NCBI GenBank assembly: GCA_029961685.1
Contig: JARWKL010000006.1
Span: 3,100,001-3,164,000 of the forward strand
DNA length: 64,000 nt
Direction: 5' to 3'
DNA from: Aristolochia californica
Lineage: Eukaryota; Streptophyta; Magnoliopsida; Piperales; Aristolochiaceae
Of the stretch, positions 34,714-48,800 are shown in pieces. The notes below the pieces were generated by a model. The model saw only the letters and a list, made by a program, of their open reading frames with translations. It searched no databases and was not told the DNA's origin. Both the position numbers and the translations under genes were made by a program. Every line of letters starts with the position of its first letter. Position 1 is the first letter of the stretch.

Positions 34714-35204
34714 ATGCAGGTGATGAAGGAGAAAGCGAAAAACTTGGCCAGTTCAGCCAAAGAACACATGAAAATTTACAAGGCCAAAGCGGAGGAGAAG
34801 GTAATACTGTAATAGACGCATCACAAGTACTGATGAAACCCCTTGTGTCTGCTTATCGGGTTTGTTTGTTTGCGTGACAGGCAGCGATAGCTGCGGCGAA
34901 GACGGAGGGGGAGAAGGTGGTAGCCCACGAGGTGAGGAAAGCGAAAGAAGCAGAAGCGAAGAGAAAACTGCACGAGGCCAAAGCTCGACATAGAATGGAG
35001 AGAGCGAATGCCCAGCACGCCCGCCGAATGGCTGCCACAGGCGGGAGCAATATGTATGTTTCAACCCACGACCACCACGGCGGCCATACCCTGGGCAGCA
35101 CGATTCCTGTAGTAGCAGCAAAGGCGGCGCCTTCGTCGATGACAGCGAAGGAACCCACTAATCCGATGGGTGGATATCCCAGTGGTGGCAGCAAGTACCT
35201 ATAG
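34714..35204 (+). CDS. LEA group 1 (LEA_1) protein
   Basis: Exons 34714-34800 and 34881-35204 (80-base intron, GT..AG, phase 0) encode 136 residues. The N-terminal LEA_1 domain reads KEKAKNLASSAKEHMKIYKA, EGEKVVAHEVRKAKEAEAKR and KLHEAKARHRMERANAQHAR. It is highly charged with few hydrophobics, predicted disordered with amphipathic helix. The tail is Gly/Ser/His-rich and ends GGYPSGGSKYL. These proteins accumulate in maturing seeds and protect membranes or proteins against drying. The start chosen is the first ATG of the exon; the next Met is three codons later. The gene faces FUS3 across about 520 bases. Confidence 0.93.
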
Positions 35205-35725
35205 ATCAATGGGAAAGCTCCGAGGGACTTGGGAAATTTTGGTAGTCGATTTGCTGTCTCAAAAAGGTCCGATTCATCATCCATTATTGGCAGAATCGGA
35301 CCTTTTTGAGTTTTCAAATGACGAACATGTTTTTTCTCTATCCAAATTCCGGATCGGAAGGTCCAAAGGAACCGGACTGTATCCTGTTCTCAAGAAAAGG
35401 GAAATTAACACTCCCTGCAAACCAATGCAGTTTGAACCCTTGGATGGCCATAATTTGAGACCTTCCAGCTTCAAATTCATTACACAGTTTCACCAACGAT
35501 GCAGCTAAATCATTATACCTCAAGTAATAGCTACTCACAAATTTGTCAGAGGCCTTATTTTCCTCAATTCATAACACCAGTTTCAACTTTGCAATTATAA
35601 ACAAGACCAAAGACCAAAAACCAGTCTTCAACAGAGACTATAACTCTCCATTAGAACAACTCCACCACATAAAGCACCAAACATAGTGTCATGCTCTTTA
35701 CACACCCACTGAAGCAAAGTGGCTT
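35205..35725. other. Convergent 3' region LEA_1 / FUS3
   Basis: Includes the two 3' UTRs and the 18-bp inverted repeat. Frames at 35170-35508 (+) and 35277-35538 (-) are shadows over the inverted repeat. Confidence 0.5.
35258..35310. repeat. Perfect 18-bp inverted repeat, 17-base loop
   Basis: Left arm CTCAAAAAGGTCCGATTC (35258-35275) and right arm GAATCGGACCTTTTTGAG (35293-35310) pair without a mismatch. It lies about 50 bases after the LEA_1 stop codon, so it should be in the 3' UTR. RNA from either strand would form a strong stem-loop. Confidence 0.95.
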
Positions 35726-38700
35726 CTATAAGAAGTCATCAAAAGACAAATTATCATCAGACCCTACACATGGACTTCTTTCAAGCCATGGAGAGCTCCC
35801 ATTTGTGCTACTTGAGAAATCAAAAGGTGTATGAGCTGCAAAGGCATCATCAAGAATGCCAGTAAAGGTAATATTATCCATCATAGGAAGAGTTGCATGA
35901 AGGTAGGTCAATTGATTGGCCTCTGCATCGGGCATTGCTGGTACACAAAAAGCATCAATGACAGAGGGAGCTGCAGTTGTTACTTCTGTGGTCTTTGATA
36001 TGTTGCTCTCTTTAATGGAGGGATTCAGATGATCTTTCATCTTCCATGAGGAGCTTGTCTTATTTGTGGAATGTGCCCGGTCTGTCATTTTTCCTGAGAG
36101 GCTCTTCCTTGGTGGAAATATACTACAGGGCATGCAATTTATGATCTTCTTTGCTTGAATTAGCTGCTCATCAATTTGTAAAGAATGAAAAAAAAAAAAA
36201 AAATAGAAATCTGATCCAAGCAGCTGTTTGTTACAAAGATGGAAACCAGGGCAAATGATGTTAAACAGAGGCTTACATATTTTTGTGTATGGTCATCCTT
36301 AAATATCAATATGACATCACCACATCGTAAACCATTAGTTTTGATGAACTCGCCTGAGATAAAATTAAAATAGAGCAAGATAATCTGCATGGTTTACTGG
36401 TACTTAAACAAAAGGCAGAATGTGAATTAAAAAGTAAATGGGAGAGACAAATGCCCTCACCTATATGCTCAAGAATGTACATTCGACTCTTGTTATTTGG
36501 CCAATACCTTTACAAGACAAAAATATCAATCGGTATGCATAAAAATATAAATCCAATTTAACAGCCAGGTTTGAGTTTGCTATTCTTCTCTTATTTAAGA
36601 GACTATACGTGCCAGGACCAAAGTCATCAACATTCAACCCCACACAGGCTTCAGGAGACCACCATTTAATTCAAAGGACCGAGTGGCATGTGAAACTCTA
36701 AATTCTTTTTCCAAATGGAAATTTTGGTGCAAGAATACATGGTTTGTTGTAGACAGGAAACATGCCAAAAAGTTGTTTCTGCTGCCAAACTAGAAAATGA
36801 TGACAAACTCATAGGTCCAAACATTGGATAGTTGGTTGTTAATTGGTAGGAGAGAACTAGCATAAGGGAGGAAAAGAGAAGGAGTCTCACCATCTCTTTA
36901 CATTCTGAAGCTACGAGAAATCATGAAAGAAAGAAAGTACTGTTGCAAAAACAGGCACAAGTAGCATGAAATAGCTAGTGTACAAATGTTTTTCTTCTCC
37001 AGCTTTTGCTAGTGAATGTATGGAAGATACTCCTTTAGCGTCATATGACATGGGACCATTCCAATTGTATCCAACAGTTTGAAAACAGTGTAACATAAGA
37101 AAAATGTTCAGAAGCTTTAAAGACAATGAAGTATGATAGGCAAAAAGTTAACGAGAACATAAATTCAGACCTGTACTTGAAATTCCATGCCTGTGCAGTT
37201 TCCATGTCTTCCATGGTTATCATTATACCATCCCTCACATTAAGAATAGGCAGATGGGCTTCAGCCTCCTTCTGAAACCCAATCTCATCTTCCATCAATC
37301 TTATGTAAATGCAGTAAGAACAACTAGAAATCTAAAGAAGGCCCCAAAGGTTAGAATAAACAAAAGGCATTCATACATGTAATAGTTTAATAAACACTAA
37401 CCTTAGGAAGAACCATTCGCCCAAGGGAACTCACATCACTGTTTTGTAGTTCTTTCTGCAGGAGGAATCTCAAATGTCTATCCTGCATTAGCTGACAAGA
37501 AAGCTCACATCATAATATAGCTCAAAAGGGGGAGAGAGAGAAAGAAAGAGAGAGAGAGAGGACTGTACATACGTCAGCAAACTTGTAAGATTGACTACAT
37601 TTGCAATTTCAAGATGTATATCCATAATTATCAGTTTGAATGATATTACCAAAAAGAGGACCAGTACAGAATAGGAAGAGAAAAAGTTAAAATATGTGGC
37701 AGTATAGTAAAAATAAATTAATTAATGACAATAAATTTTAATTGGTTTAGTGTAGATAGATTTTTATATCCATAGCAAGGTTCGTCAATCATTTCAACTT
37801 GTTTCTTTCTTCACACCATCACATGATTAAACTAGGTGTATCAGCACACTATGTCAGCCCAGGCACTGGTGTTAAAATACACTAAAATCCACTGATAATT
37901 GTTAAGTGTGATGACTACATAGAGATTCAATGGAGGCAGCCAAATTCCACACTCGTGACCTTTCATATACTTTTTTCAGAAATAGTATTTATCTAATTCA
38001 AAATTCAGTATGATGCCTCAAGCAAGCTTAGTATTTGGCCGGCTAGGTAAAGCAACTGAGCTTGATCAATATTTAAATTTTCAAAACTAATTAGTGGTAA
38101 GAATGCAAAAGATTAATCAATGTGTGATAACTGAGAAGTATTTCTATTTGAATCAGGGGTATGTTGTAATTTTCGGATCAGCTGTATCAATATAGAAACA
38201 AAGAATATGATGATAATTACCCAAATGATATACAGCCCAACCCACGAATGTGACTAGCTCAACCAGGTTTGACCACCGGCTAGCCCATTGCTCACATCAA
38301 CAACTTCTTGAAAAATCATGGAGAGCAAGCTTTCCTTCACCTTGATCTTACTGTTACAGACCCACATTCTTTCACAAGGCAAGGGAGTGGCCTCTGCCCA
38401 GAAAGAAATCCAATGGGCTTCCTCCTGCTTCATAGCGAGGTAGGCACCCCCAGCCTCCCTTCCGCCTTGTGAAACTTCCACACAACAAAAGGGAAGTTGT
38501 GGGTGCCGCCCTCACCAACAAACTAAAAGGGGAAGGGAACAGCCCCAGCCCTTCCCTGTTCATATGCCAGCAATGGGAGAGCAGGGCAGAAAGTGCAAGG
38601 TGGAAAAGCCCCCTCCCCTGCTAGAGGCACTCAGAGGTGTCCCCTGTGCAGCCCAACTTCACCTGAGCAGGCTAAGTCACCAAGTAATCAGTTGCACTTA

Positions 38701-41513
38701 GATTGGTCAAGAGGGGTTTGACTGGTTACCAGGTTTCTCAGGTATCAGACTCAACTAGCCACTCCAGTCTGGATCTGATAACACTGGTATTACCTGCAAA
38801 CTTTATTGGTATAAATTGAGCACTTTTGTGCACTTTGCTACTAGTTATACAATCAATAATTAATGGGAACGTCTTTGCTTTTTTTAAAGTTACTGATAAT
38901 GAGATCTTATTGACGGCAAAAATAGATCATTGCCCACAAAAAGAAATGAAGAAAATATAGTGCTTCTCAACCAATGCATTACTTTTAAGATTTCAAATAC
39001 TAATGATAATTGCACGCAAATCAATGCTTGCAGATTCAACATACAACAATACAAGTAGGTATCTATCTTTTTTCCTTGAATAGTGTTTCGGTCATTTTTA
39101 AGGAAACATGGACAGCACTGAGTCTGTTCTGCCCTCGGGAATGAAACAATGAAAGCAATCCAGTTAGTCATAATATTTTAAAATCAGTCCCTAAAGACAA
39201 ATGAAAAAAAAAATGCTTGCAATTAAAACACAACTCAACAGATTAGTTATTTCTCAGTTTGGAGGAAAAAAGAACAACATATAAACCTTTAAAAGGACAT
39301 TTTATCGTTTAGTAATGACAAAGAACTTAAACAACATATTATCTACATGTATGAGTCACTTACAACAAAACAAAGAGTCTTGCCAACAACAATTTGGCTA
39401 AAGACACATGTAAGCCTACTCTTTCACAGACAAATGGACACACCAAACTATACATGGATTCATAACTTTTAATATTTTTAACTCAGAAATTAAATTAGGT
39501 TATTGATAGCAAAGTGAACCATAAACATTGACTTGATAGGGAAAATACTCAACAAGCAATTTCTATATTCAAAAGTGCTGGATTCAAAAAGCTCATTCAG
39601 CCATCCCTTCATGCAGCTGAGGCATAAAACACTTGTGCAACACTCCTATGCCGATACATGAGTGAGGTGACAGGCATCTACTGGAACAAAACATAAATTT
39701 CTGGATGCTTAACCAGATGATTATACATATCTTTATTGGTTTTTATTAACAAAATACTCATATGCCAAAAGAAGAAAATATCCAAAGCATGAGATTGAAT
39801 TCAGAACCTACAGCTATCCTAACAGCTAAATCCTTTCTATAAATCAGAAATATTTTGAATGTCAAACATTTCATAGAATATAAAATATGTTTATATTTAT
39901 TATAAACATATATATGAAAATTCCAACAATTGTCAAGAAAATGTGTAAAACATGTTAAAGGATTTATTATAAACATACAGGTGGCGAGCTTCAACTGCCA
40001 CATACATATAAAGTAAGTAAGAAATATCCAACACTCAAACTAAAAGACCATCCTCATAAAAGATAGTTCACTCCAAATCTAAAAAAGAGACAAAGCAGAT
40101 TCAATTCAATCAACTTCCTGTATTTTACTTAAAAAATATAACTAAATCTCATAACCAAAGTTAAATTACCTCGTAAGTATATCTTGGATCAAGAGACCAG
40201 CACAATAACCAAGACAGGAAGGACAATGGTAAATACAACGTAGACCTACTAATTGAATTCAACACAGGCAGTGAACCAGAGAGACAGAGTTTCATCAGGA
40301 TGTTAACAAAAATATTAAATAATTGTTATTAATATTATCAAGTAACCATTTTTTGACAGGCTTCATTATTTATTTCCTAGGAGGTATCAAGTTATAGAAG
40401 AAAACCAAATTAATGTCTTTGCCAACAGGATCCAGCACTTGATGTTCTAAGAACAACTAAAGCTAAAAACCTATTTTCTATACAAACATTTACATGCACT
40501 TATCACTTTGTTTCTTCTTTCTGTTAAATGGAGCAAATTATCAGAATGTCAACTCTCATCTATCCCAAATATCACGTGGTCACCAGCAAGCAGCGATAAC
40601 ATAATGGACCAAGCATGGATCATTTTCAATGGCCTGAAGCGCTACTGATCTGGAGAGGGTCTCGAGTTGCGACCACCTTACCCGACCATATAGCATATAG
40701 AGCTCCAAGTTTAATGTCCTGATTCAAAATTTTGCCACATTCCTTTGGACCTGTGCCTCTCTCAATTTTTCTTCTTTCTCATTTCCTTTTTATCTCATAA
40801 TTTCCTTCTATACCAAGAAGCAATTGTTAAGAAGAGCACACACAAAAAAAGGCAAAAAATCTCAAACCAAAAAAGAAATTAAACAGAATTTAGCTAAAGA
40901 AATACCAATTAAAGGAAAGAACTTCCTTGAACTTATACGGGATTTTTTTTTAATGGTATAAGAAGAAATTTTTAAGCAGGTGATATGTACAGTAGAACTC
41001 GACATCAAACGCAAGGTCGATGAATTAGTAATAAGGTGGTTGAAGCACATAAGCAATGCTTCTAAAAATAGAAATGTGAAAAAATAAACGTATGTCAGTA
41101 CTACACTTCACTCCCAGCAAATAAGGATCAAAATAGCATCCTCAAAATCATAAAGCACTAAACCAGTTAGAAACTCATGCAAAAAACCAAGAGGAAAGAA
41201 ATGAACTCGGGGAAAATAAATGAAGCCTTACACGGGAAACGGGTGAGGGGCTGTGGATGGTGAGCTTGGGCAAGAGGGGAGGCAGCGGAAAAACGCTGCC
41301 GACCGATCGCCTCTGCCTGGCCATTCTCTTCTTCCTACTTGCTCTCACACTGGCGGCGTCACGGAAATCAGCAGTTACGAGCTCGCGACTCGTGTCGGCA
41401 CGGCTCGTCTCCTCGCCACCCACCTCGATAATCACGGTCCCAGTAGCAACCTCCGTGATGGACTTAGGGGTTTCAGAAGCAGGAGGAGGTGAGTGTAGGT
41501 TAAATGCCTCCAT
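35726..41513 (-). CDS. FUS3: FUS3-like B3 transcription factor
   Basis: Minus-strand exons 41232-41513, 37402-37482, 37171-37271, 36461-36507, 36277-36353 and 35726-36163 close in phase to 341 residues (Arabidopsis FUS3 is 313). The N-terminal region has a basic RKKRMARQRRS stretch, like the KKRRMPRQRRS of FUS3. The B3 domain runs over exons 2-6: [72 protein letters not shown] and the LIQAKK end. The tail is Ser/Asp-rich and ends DNLSFDDFL, like FUS3's ENISLDDFY. FUS3 binds RY elements (CATGCA) and, with ABI3, LEC1 and LEC2, drives seed storage and desiccation genes. The start is the first ATG in the exon-1 frame; three upstream codons begin with GTG. Intron 1 is 3.7 kb. Nuclear; seed expression is expected. 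Confidence 0.93.
38240..38790. repeat. GC-rich block inside FUS3 intron 1
   Basis: The block is much richer in G and C, with CCCC/GGGG strings (GCACCCCCAGCC, CCCCTCCCC), than the AT-rich intron on both sides. It has no long frame with a recognised domain. It may be an old inserted element; no terminal repeats were identified. Confidence 0.4.
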
Positions 41514-42886
41514 TTCTATCACTCCCTCTCAGCCTCCTCCTCCTTGGATCATACAAAAGAGAAAGCTCTGGTAACAGAAAGAAGATGGTAGTGCAGTAAA
41601 TATAAAGGGCGCTTGAAATAGCGTAAAATTGCTATTTTTAGAAGGAATTTGGTGATTTTGGTCTCTGATTCGGAGGAAGTTAACGCAAGTAGTGTCCATT
41701 TTTTCTAAATTTTTTTGATTTTCGGACCGGAGTTCGTGCCAAGAGGCGAACGATGGGTGGAAGAAGGTGGAGAGAGAAAATAAGAGAAAGAAAATAAGAG
41801 AGAGAAAGCCCTTGTGGTAGAGAGAGAAGAAGCGATGGATCATTCTGATAATGGCGGTCCAGGTGTTGAAAAAGCTCTGAAATTCTGCTACGAGATGAAT
41901 GGGTTTTGGGTTTCGTTCTGAGATTTGCTCTCTAGAAAGACAGAGGAAGAGGGTGAGAGGGGCCTTCCCAATCCCGGCTTTTTGAATTTTGAATTTTGCA
42001 TTTCCCTTCCTTCCCTGCCATTCCCCAAGCTTGACGGTAATACTCCCTCTTTACCGAAAAGCTAACCATCTTCCCTCTTAATGCCGGATCTGTCCCCCTC
42101 CCTCCAGATGCCTGGGCCCTAGGATCGCCGTTCTGCGAAGTGGTCGATTTGTATCGTTGGAGGATCTAAGCGAATTACGTGGTTCAAGGGGAATCCAAGC
42201 CGTCCATTGGGCAGAGGACGTTGAGAGTTCGGACACACAGTAATAATTCCTTTTTGTCGCATTGCGCGTTCGCGGTGGTGTCCAGCCCCGAGCCGGAATC
42301 GATCTGATGGATCTGAGATTAACGGCGGGCGCGGGCCTCTTCAGGTGGGGAACACGATCTTGATCATTAAAGGCTCAGATTTAAGAATTGAGATCACCTG
42401 GGATTACTTGCTAATTAACCAAAAGTCGTAGCGGGTTTTAGGCAATTCAACATTAACTTGAACCCTTCGATTCATGAGTTAATACTCATAAATACTTGAT
42501 AAAGGAAGAATATCTAACTTTAAACTTTAGGTTATGAACATAAAAAAAAATGTGAAGAATGGCCATATCAGCGCGAGCACAAGCTCGTGAATCAAAGACA
42601 ATCAATCGTTCAACCCTTTTTGTTCCCTCAACATCTAATGTTATTGTTTGCGAAAAGAATAAACACTATTGTTGTTTACCCTTTAGGCATCCGATCCAAA
42701 CGCTTCTTCTGCAGTTGCCCTTTATAATAGATTTGAACTTTTGAACTGAATTCTCACGTATATGCACACATAGCACAGTAGATGATAAATATACATGAAC
42801 AAGTGTATCAAAAGAAAGAAAAGGCTAGTTTTTCACATTGATATTCATCATTCAAAACCTTTAAAAGAGAGACCTTTTAAGACCAT
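41514..42886. other. FUS3 upstream region and 3' flank of next gene
   Basis: Contains the FUS3 promoter and 5' leader, purine-rich at about 41755-41830. Next comes a GC-richer part (42050-42350), then the 3' flank of the minus-strand gene that ends at 42887. The frame at 42559-42744 is unsupported. Confidence 0.45.
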
Positions 42887-45800
42887 TCATACCCACTGCA
42901 ACTGGCCCTTGAATTCCACACTTTGATGAATACTACCGCCTGCTGCTACTACTTGGCTTCTTACTTTCGCGGGTCTTGTGCTGTATTTCACTTCAAACTT
43001 TGGAGGTTGGTTTTGATTATCTGACTGCAGCACACCTGAATGGACCTCATCAAGGAACTCATCTGCAACATCACCATCTTCATCTATTCTAAGACGTTTT
43101 GCATGCCACCTTAAGCCCTGAACAAACAAGAAAAAAAAATGCAGAAAAAATGTGCTTTGAGTGATGAAGATAATTAGGCTGAGCATCTTCACAGTCAAAA
43201 AATCAAAGATATGCTGTAAAAAGAACAGTTCTCAAGCAATGGTTAGCATATACAGGTTACTGAGCTGAAACCCAAAACACACTTCATAGATGATTGTTTT
43301 CTTTTCTTCCTTGTCCTACTCTTTTTTTTGTTTTCTTTAAACATTCTTTGCCATGATTCTCAAGCTTTGCACAGAGAAATTTTGCTATGACTCCTAACTT
43401 ACAAATCAATAGAAGTTACAGAGTTCCTATTTAACAAAAGACTAAGCTAATTTAAAATGTTTGTGCCATCACAAGAAGAGAAAAAAGTGAGGTTAACTAC
43501 TTTTCCCATTAGAAAATTTCCCTATTGAAAAATAAATTCTCTTCGACTGATTTTCTTACATTTATTACTTCTTGGTTTATTTTTTTCCATTATTTCTTAT
43601 TAGAGCAACACGCAAGTCATTTTCTTATTCTATTTAACTTTTTTGTGAGACAAGGGGAATTGGGATTGTGAAGTGGGTCCAAGGCCCATCCCAAAATGAC
43701 TAGTCAACTTAGGAAACCTCTTTTTCGACTAATAAACTCAACATTTTTCTACTCACTAGACCATGTGAAACTATTCCTTAACATTCCCCCACAAGTTTAG
43801 GTCCTCTTTTGTGGCTCTACATGTGGATAATTTGGGTGGAGATCCACATATGAGAACCTACTCTTATACCATGTTAAGTTAGGTCTACAGCCCATCCCAA
43901 TATGACTAGCGTACTTAGGAAACCTTTTTTCCCACTAATAAATTCAACATCTTTCTACTCACTAATCCATATGGGACTATTCCTTAACATGGATGGATAT
44001 TTTTCCATCTCCTAAAACCTGCACAAACACAAACAAGAAAAAAAAAATTTGAGATTTTTTCCTATGATGAGTCTAGATGTACTTGATGCTAACTACTCAG
44101 GTTGACAGTGCAGAAAAAGAGTCTCAAAGTTTGTTATATTATAGATCAAGAAATTCATTGGTTTAGTGTCCACTTGACAAATGATAACAACCCTGCATAT
44201 TAGTCATCAGCAACATTGATAAATTTGGTGTTGAAATGCAAAATTTCAGGATTAGTATTGAACCAATTTTGGACAAAGACATGGAGTGATTGATCTCAAA
44301 TTGTCCCCAAAAAAAGGTTTCACTTTATTATGGAAAAGGCAAACAGAGGTCAAATGGCACATTAGTGACCCGCCTCGCCACTTTGTCACAAGTTCTCCAA
44401 ATAAGTGGGTTCAATGAACACTTTCCCCAAACATCTGAAAACCACAAATCAGAGCATCATAGTGCAGCCACATTTGCGGAATGAAAATTTAAATTCTTTG
44501 AGGTTATTTGTCAGAGAGGTGTCAGCTTGATTTCCAGTGATTTCTTTTCTATGCTTTTCTCCTTTTTTCCTTGAAATTGATAATTTCCACATCACTCATA
44601 TAAGTTTTAACAGCTGAAGTTTTTTTGGATTGGCATTTGACTCAATGGCCACGTGTACGAGAAAAGGATGGGGGGAAGGTTACGGTGAGGCCCCAGATTA
44701 AAAATCTCACCAGGGAAAGGGGTGTAGTGAGTGGGTGTCATCAAAATTTCTAACTTACACTCCTCTCATGTGACACCCCCATCCAATCTGATGCTGAGAC
44801 ATTATGCAAGTAAAATACTTATTTTGTACCTTTATGTCCACAAGGAAAAGTCTGTAACCCTGCAAGAAGACTGTTATAAAGTTTGAGATTTAGATGCAAG
44901 AGAGAGGAGAGAAGAGAAAAATAAAGAAAGGAGAAAAGGAGGGAAGAAAAGCAATATGAGATCCTGCTCTTGGTTAGGGAGAGCATTTGATCCCTAAACT
45001 AATTTATATCACTCAAGTAAAAAATGGACAAATGACTAAAATGCCTCTGAATACAAGAACACATAATACACTACATGTAAAGGCTTATAAAATGAACAGA
45101 AAATAGAATAAACTTATGGACTAAGTTTCCTATACTGCAATCTAACCACTAGAAGGAACCATCGTATAAGTGAAAATACCAAAAATACCCCTAGTCTCAT
45201 TTTCTAACATGCCCCTCAAGTTGGAGCATAACTATCTAATAATTTCAGCTTGTTACATAATATCAAATGTTCACGTTTCTAAAGAGGTTTCGTAAATATG
45301 TCTCCCAATTGCTCAAAGGTTTTACAAAAGGTGTAACTATCTTTTCATAAAAAAAAAAGGTGTAACTATCTTCCCTAGCATAATAAAAACTCAGATAAAA
45401 AGATAGTCGACTTCAATGTGCTCCGTTCTCTCATGGAATACTGGATTATTTGCAATTAATATAGTTGTTTGATTGTCACATTTCATTATCATTGGCTCAT
45501 TCACTTGAAGTCACATCTCAATAAGAACTTATTTTACCCATAGAAGTTCGCTCACAATATGAGTCATGACTTTAGACTCGGCTTTTGCACTTCATCTAGC
45601 TACCACACTCTATTTTTTATTCTTTCAACTAACAAATTACCTCCCATATAACACCAATATCTAGTTGTACCCTTCTAGTTAATTTTGATCCAACGTAATC
45701 AGCATAAAATTTTTTCATAAAATCAACTTTATCATGTGAAGTGTACCACAATCCTTTTTCAGGAGCTCCTTTCAGATACTTCAAAATTTTATAGACAGCC

Positions 45801-48800
45801 TCTAAATGAATTTTTTTGTGGAAATTCCATGAACTAACTGACTACGCCAATTGAAAAGGAAATGTCAGACCTTGTAAATGTAGCATACACTAACTTCCAA
45901 ACCAGACCTCTATTCTTTGTTTTGTCCCTAACCTTAGGGCTTTTGTCGTGATGAATATGATTAACTTTCATGAGTGTTTCTATAGGACGAGCACCCAATA
46001 ATCCATACTTCTTTAACATGTCCTCTACATACTTCCGCTGAGATAGGACAATCTCTTTTCTACTTTGGGCTACTTCAATTCCAAGCATATATTTCAACTA
46101 CCCCAAATCCTTTGTCCGAAAATATCTCGTTGTATATTCTTTAACTTCCTTAGTCCCCTTATCGTCCCTCCCAGATAATACAATATCGTCCACATATACA
46201 ACTTGAACCAGAACATTTGACTGTATCCTTAGCACAAACATAGAGTGATCAAAATGGCTCTTAGAAAATCTAAACCCAATAATCACCTTGCTAAATTTCT
46301 TGAACCGTGCTCTAGGACTTGGATTAAGGCCATAAATAGCTTTCTTCAACATGCGCACCTTCCCTGTCTCCCCTGAGCAACATCCCAAAAGGTTGTCCAT
46401 ACTAACCTCTTCCTTCAAATCATCATAAAACAATGTATTTTTTATATCAAATTGAAATAAAGGCCACCCTTTGTTTATAGCTACATATACCAAAATGCGA
46501 GTACAAGTAAGTCTGGCAACCAGAGAAACCAAAGAAGATGTTTCAAACATATCCACTCCGACTGTTTGAGTGTACCTCTTTGCAACCAACCTAACTTTGT
46601 GTCATTCAATACTTCCATCATTGTTATACTTTATTTTGTACACCCAACAACATCCCACAACAGTTGCTCCAGCAAGAAGGTCTTAAAAATTTCTCGTCCC
46701 CTTAGAGATCAAAGCATCAATCTCCTCATCCATAGCTCATTTCCACTCTAGTGAAACTAGGGCATCCTTCACCGACCAAGGAATAAAACATGTAGACAAG
46801 GACATGGCAAAGGATTTGAAGGAAGGCGACAAAGAATAAAAAAAACACATATTTAGAGATGAGATGAGAAGTATATGACCTTTTGGCTTTTCAAATAGAA
46901 ACCAAGAGATCCAAATCAGAGATAACAAGGTCTGCAGGCAAAGAGAATGATGGCTGGTCCAGAGAGGGGGCTCAAAAACTTGGGTATCATGTGCTGGTGA
47001 AACTTCTGATGCTGGTAGGAAGGTCCACGATCATCTATACATTTGTAGAGGCTTTGTTAATGATGGTGAGATACTTGTACCCAGAGCATCCAAAACAACT
47101 ATCGGTAATGCACTATCCACAAATGGACTAGGCATATATGGAGATTGATCAAAAGAACACAAAATATGAAGCATTTTAAAACATGTCACATCCGTTGAAA
47201 CATATGTTTTGCAAGTACTAGGATCAAAGCATTAATAACCCTTTGATAACGTGAATAGCCCAAAAAAACACACAACGACATGAGGAGATAGTTTGTTAGC
47301 AGAATGACCAAACAAATAAACAAAACAAGTGGATCCAAACACACAAGGGAGAATATAATTTTTTTTGTATAAACACTTCTATGTGAGTACATCCTTATAA
47401 GACGGATGATGACAGTCGATTAATCAAGAAACAAGAAGTCAAAACAGCATCACCACAAAAAGATTTAGGAACAAGCCTTTGAAACATCAATGTTTGGGCA
47501 ACTTCAAATAAATGCATGTTTTTCCTTTTTGCAAGCCCATTCTGCTGAAGGGTATACATGTAGGAGATTTGATGAATAATGTCATGAAGATCACAAAAAG
47601 AAGTAAACTTACGATTCATAAATTCAAGACCATTACTTATACGAAAGGCATGAATCAAAGTACCGAACTAATTTTTTATTTTCAAAAAAAATCAAAAATA
47701 CATCAAAGACTTTTGATTTCTCCTTCAGGAGATACACCCAAGTAATTTTGTTGAAATTGTCAATAAAAGACACAAAGTAATAGAAACTAAACAAGCTACG
47801 GATCTAAGAAGGGCCGCATACATCACAATGAACCTACTCAAATACTAGAGCACTATAGCTAGAACTTGTTGGAAAACTAGTTCTATGGTGCTTTCCCAGA
47901 TGACATGATTCAGACTCAAAGGAAATATAAACCAGCAAAGAAAGAAATGATTGATGAAGCTTAGCTGGTGATTAGATGTCCCAAGGGCAGGTGCCACAGG
48001 TACGGGGAGTTATTTGTTGCAAAAGTCACTTCCTTTAGAATGAACACATCGTCTAGGAAGTAGAGCCCACCCTTCTCATGTCCAAAACCAATCGTCATCT
48101 TTGTTTGCAAATCCTGGAAAACACAAAAAAGTAGGAGAATAGGTTATAGAACAATTTAAAGATTTAGTGATATTACTAATAGACAAAAGATTCATAGGAA
48201 AGTTAGGATTAAACAAAATGGGACTCAAGGACATACGAAGTGCAGTATGAACAATGCCCACCCCCTGAATTGGGGAGGTAGATCCATCTGCTAGTATAAC
48301 AGTTCGATAGGATTGAGAAGGAGACATGGATTGAAATAAAGTTGGCATACCTGACATATGTGTGGATGCTCCTGAGTCAATGGTCTAGGAAGGAGAATAA
48401 GATACATTCATTGCTTGCATACCTCTGTTTGCCATGGTGGCACTCGCATCGATAGAGGAATCTAAATATTTGGAATCAGAGGAGATGGTGCTAGTCAATT
48501 GACTCAATCGTTGGAGTAATTGTTATATTTCTTCTTGTGGATAAGCATAAGTTATAGTCTCCTTTCAGTTGAAGTAGAACTAGCCCAGGCTGGTTTTCCA
48601 AACTTCTCTTAGCACCTACCGGAGAAATAATTGGTTCTTCCACAATGAACGCATTTTCTTTCACCTCTATCACCACATCACATCCTCGAGTGGAAGAAAC
48701 TTTTCCACAACCTCGAGAGGCTTCATACTTTTTTGAGGTAGAATTAAGTTTGGTGTAGCTCCAACTATTTTAATATTTTTTTCACTTTTGGTGGCCATTG

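Noticed and set aside
34753..35317. Minus-strand frames of 122 and 154 codons over the LEA gene
   Set aside because: They are antisense shadows of the LEA_1 exon.
42887..43198. The minus 103-codon frame as a complete gene
   Set aside because: Its first 27 codons are intron sequence before a good acceptor at 43118; the coding part joins the exon at 51531.
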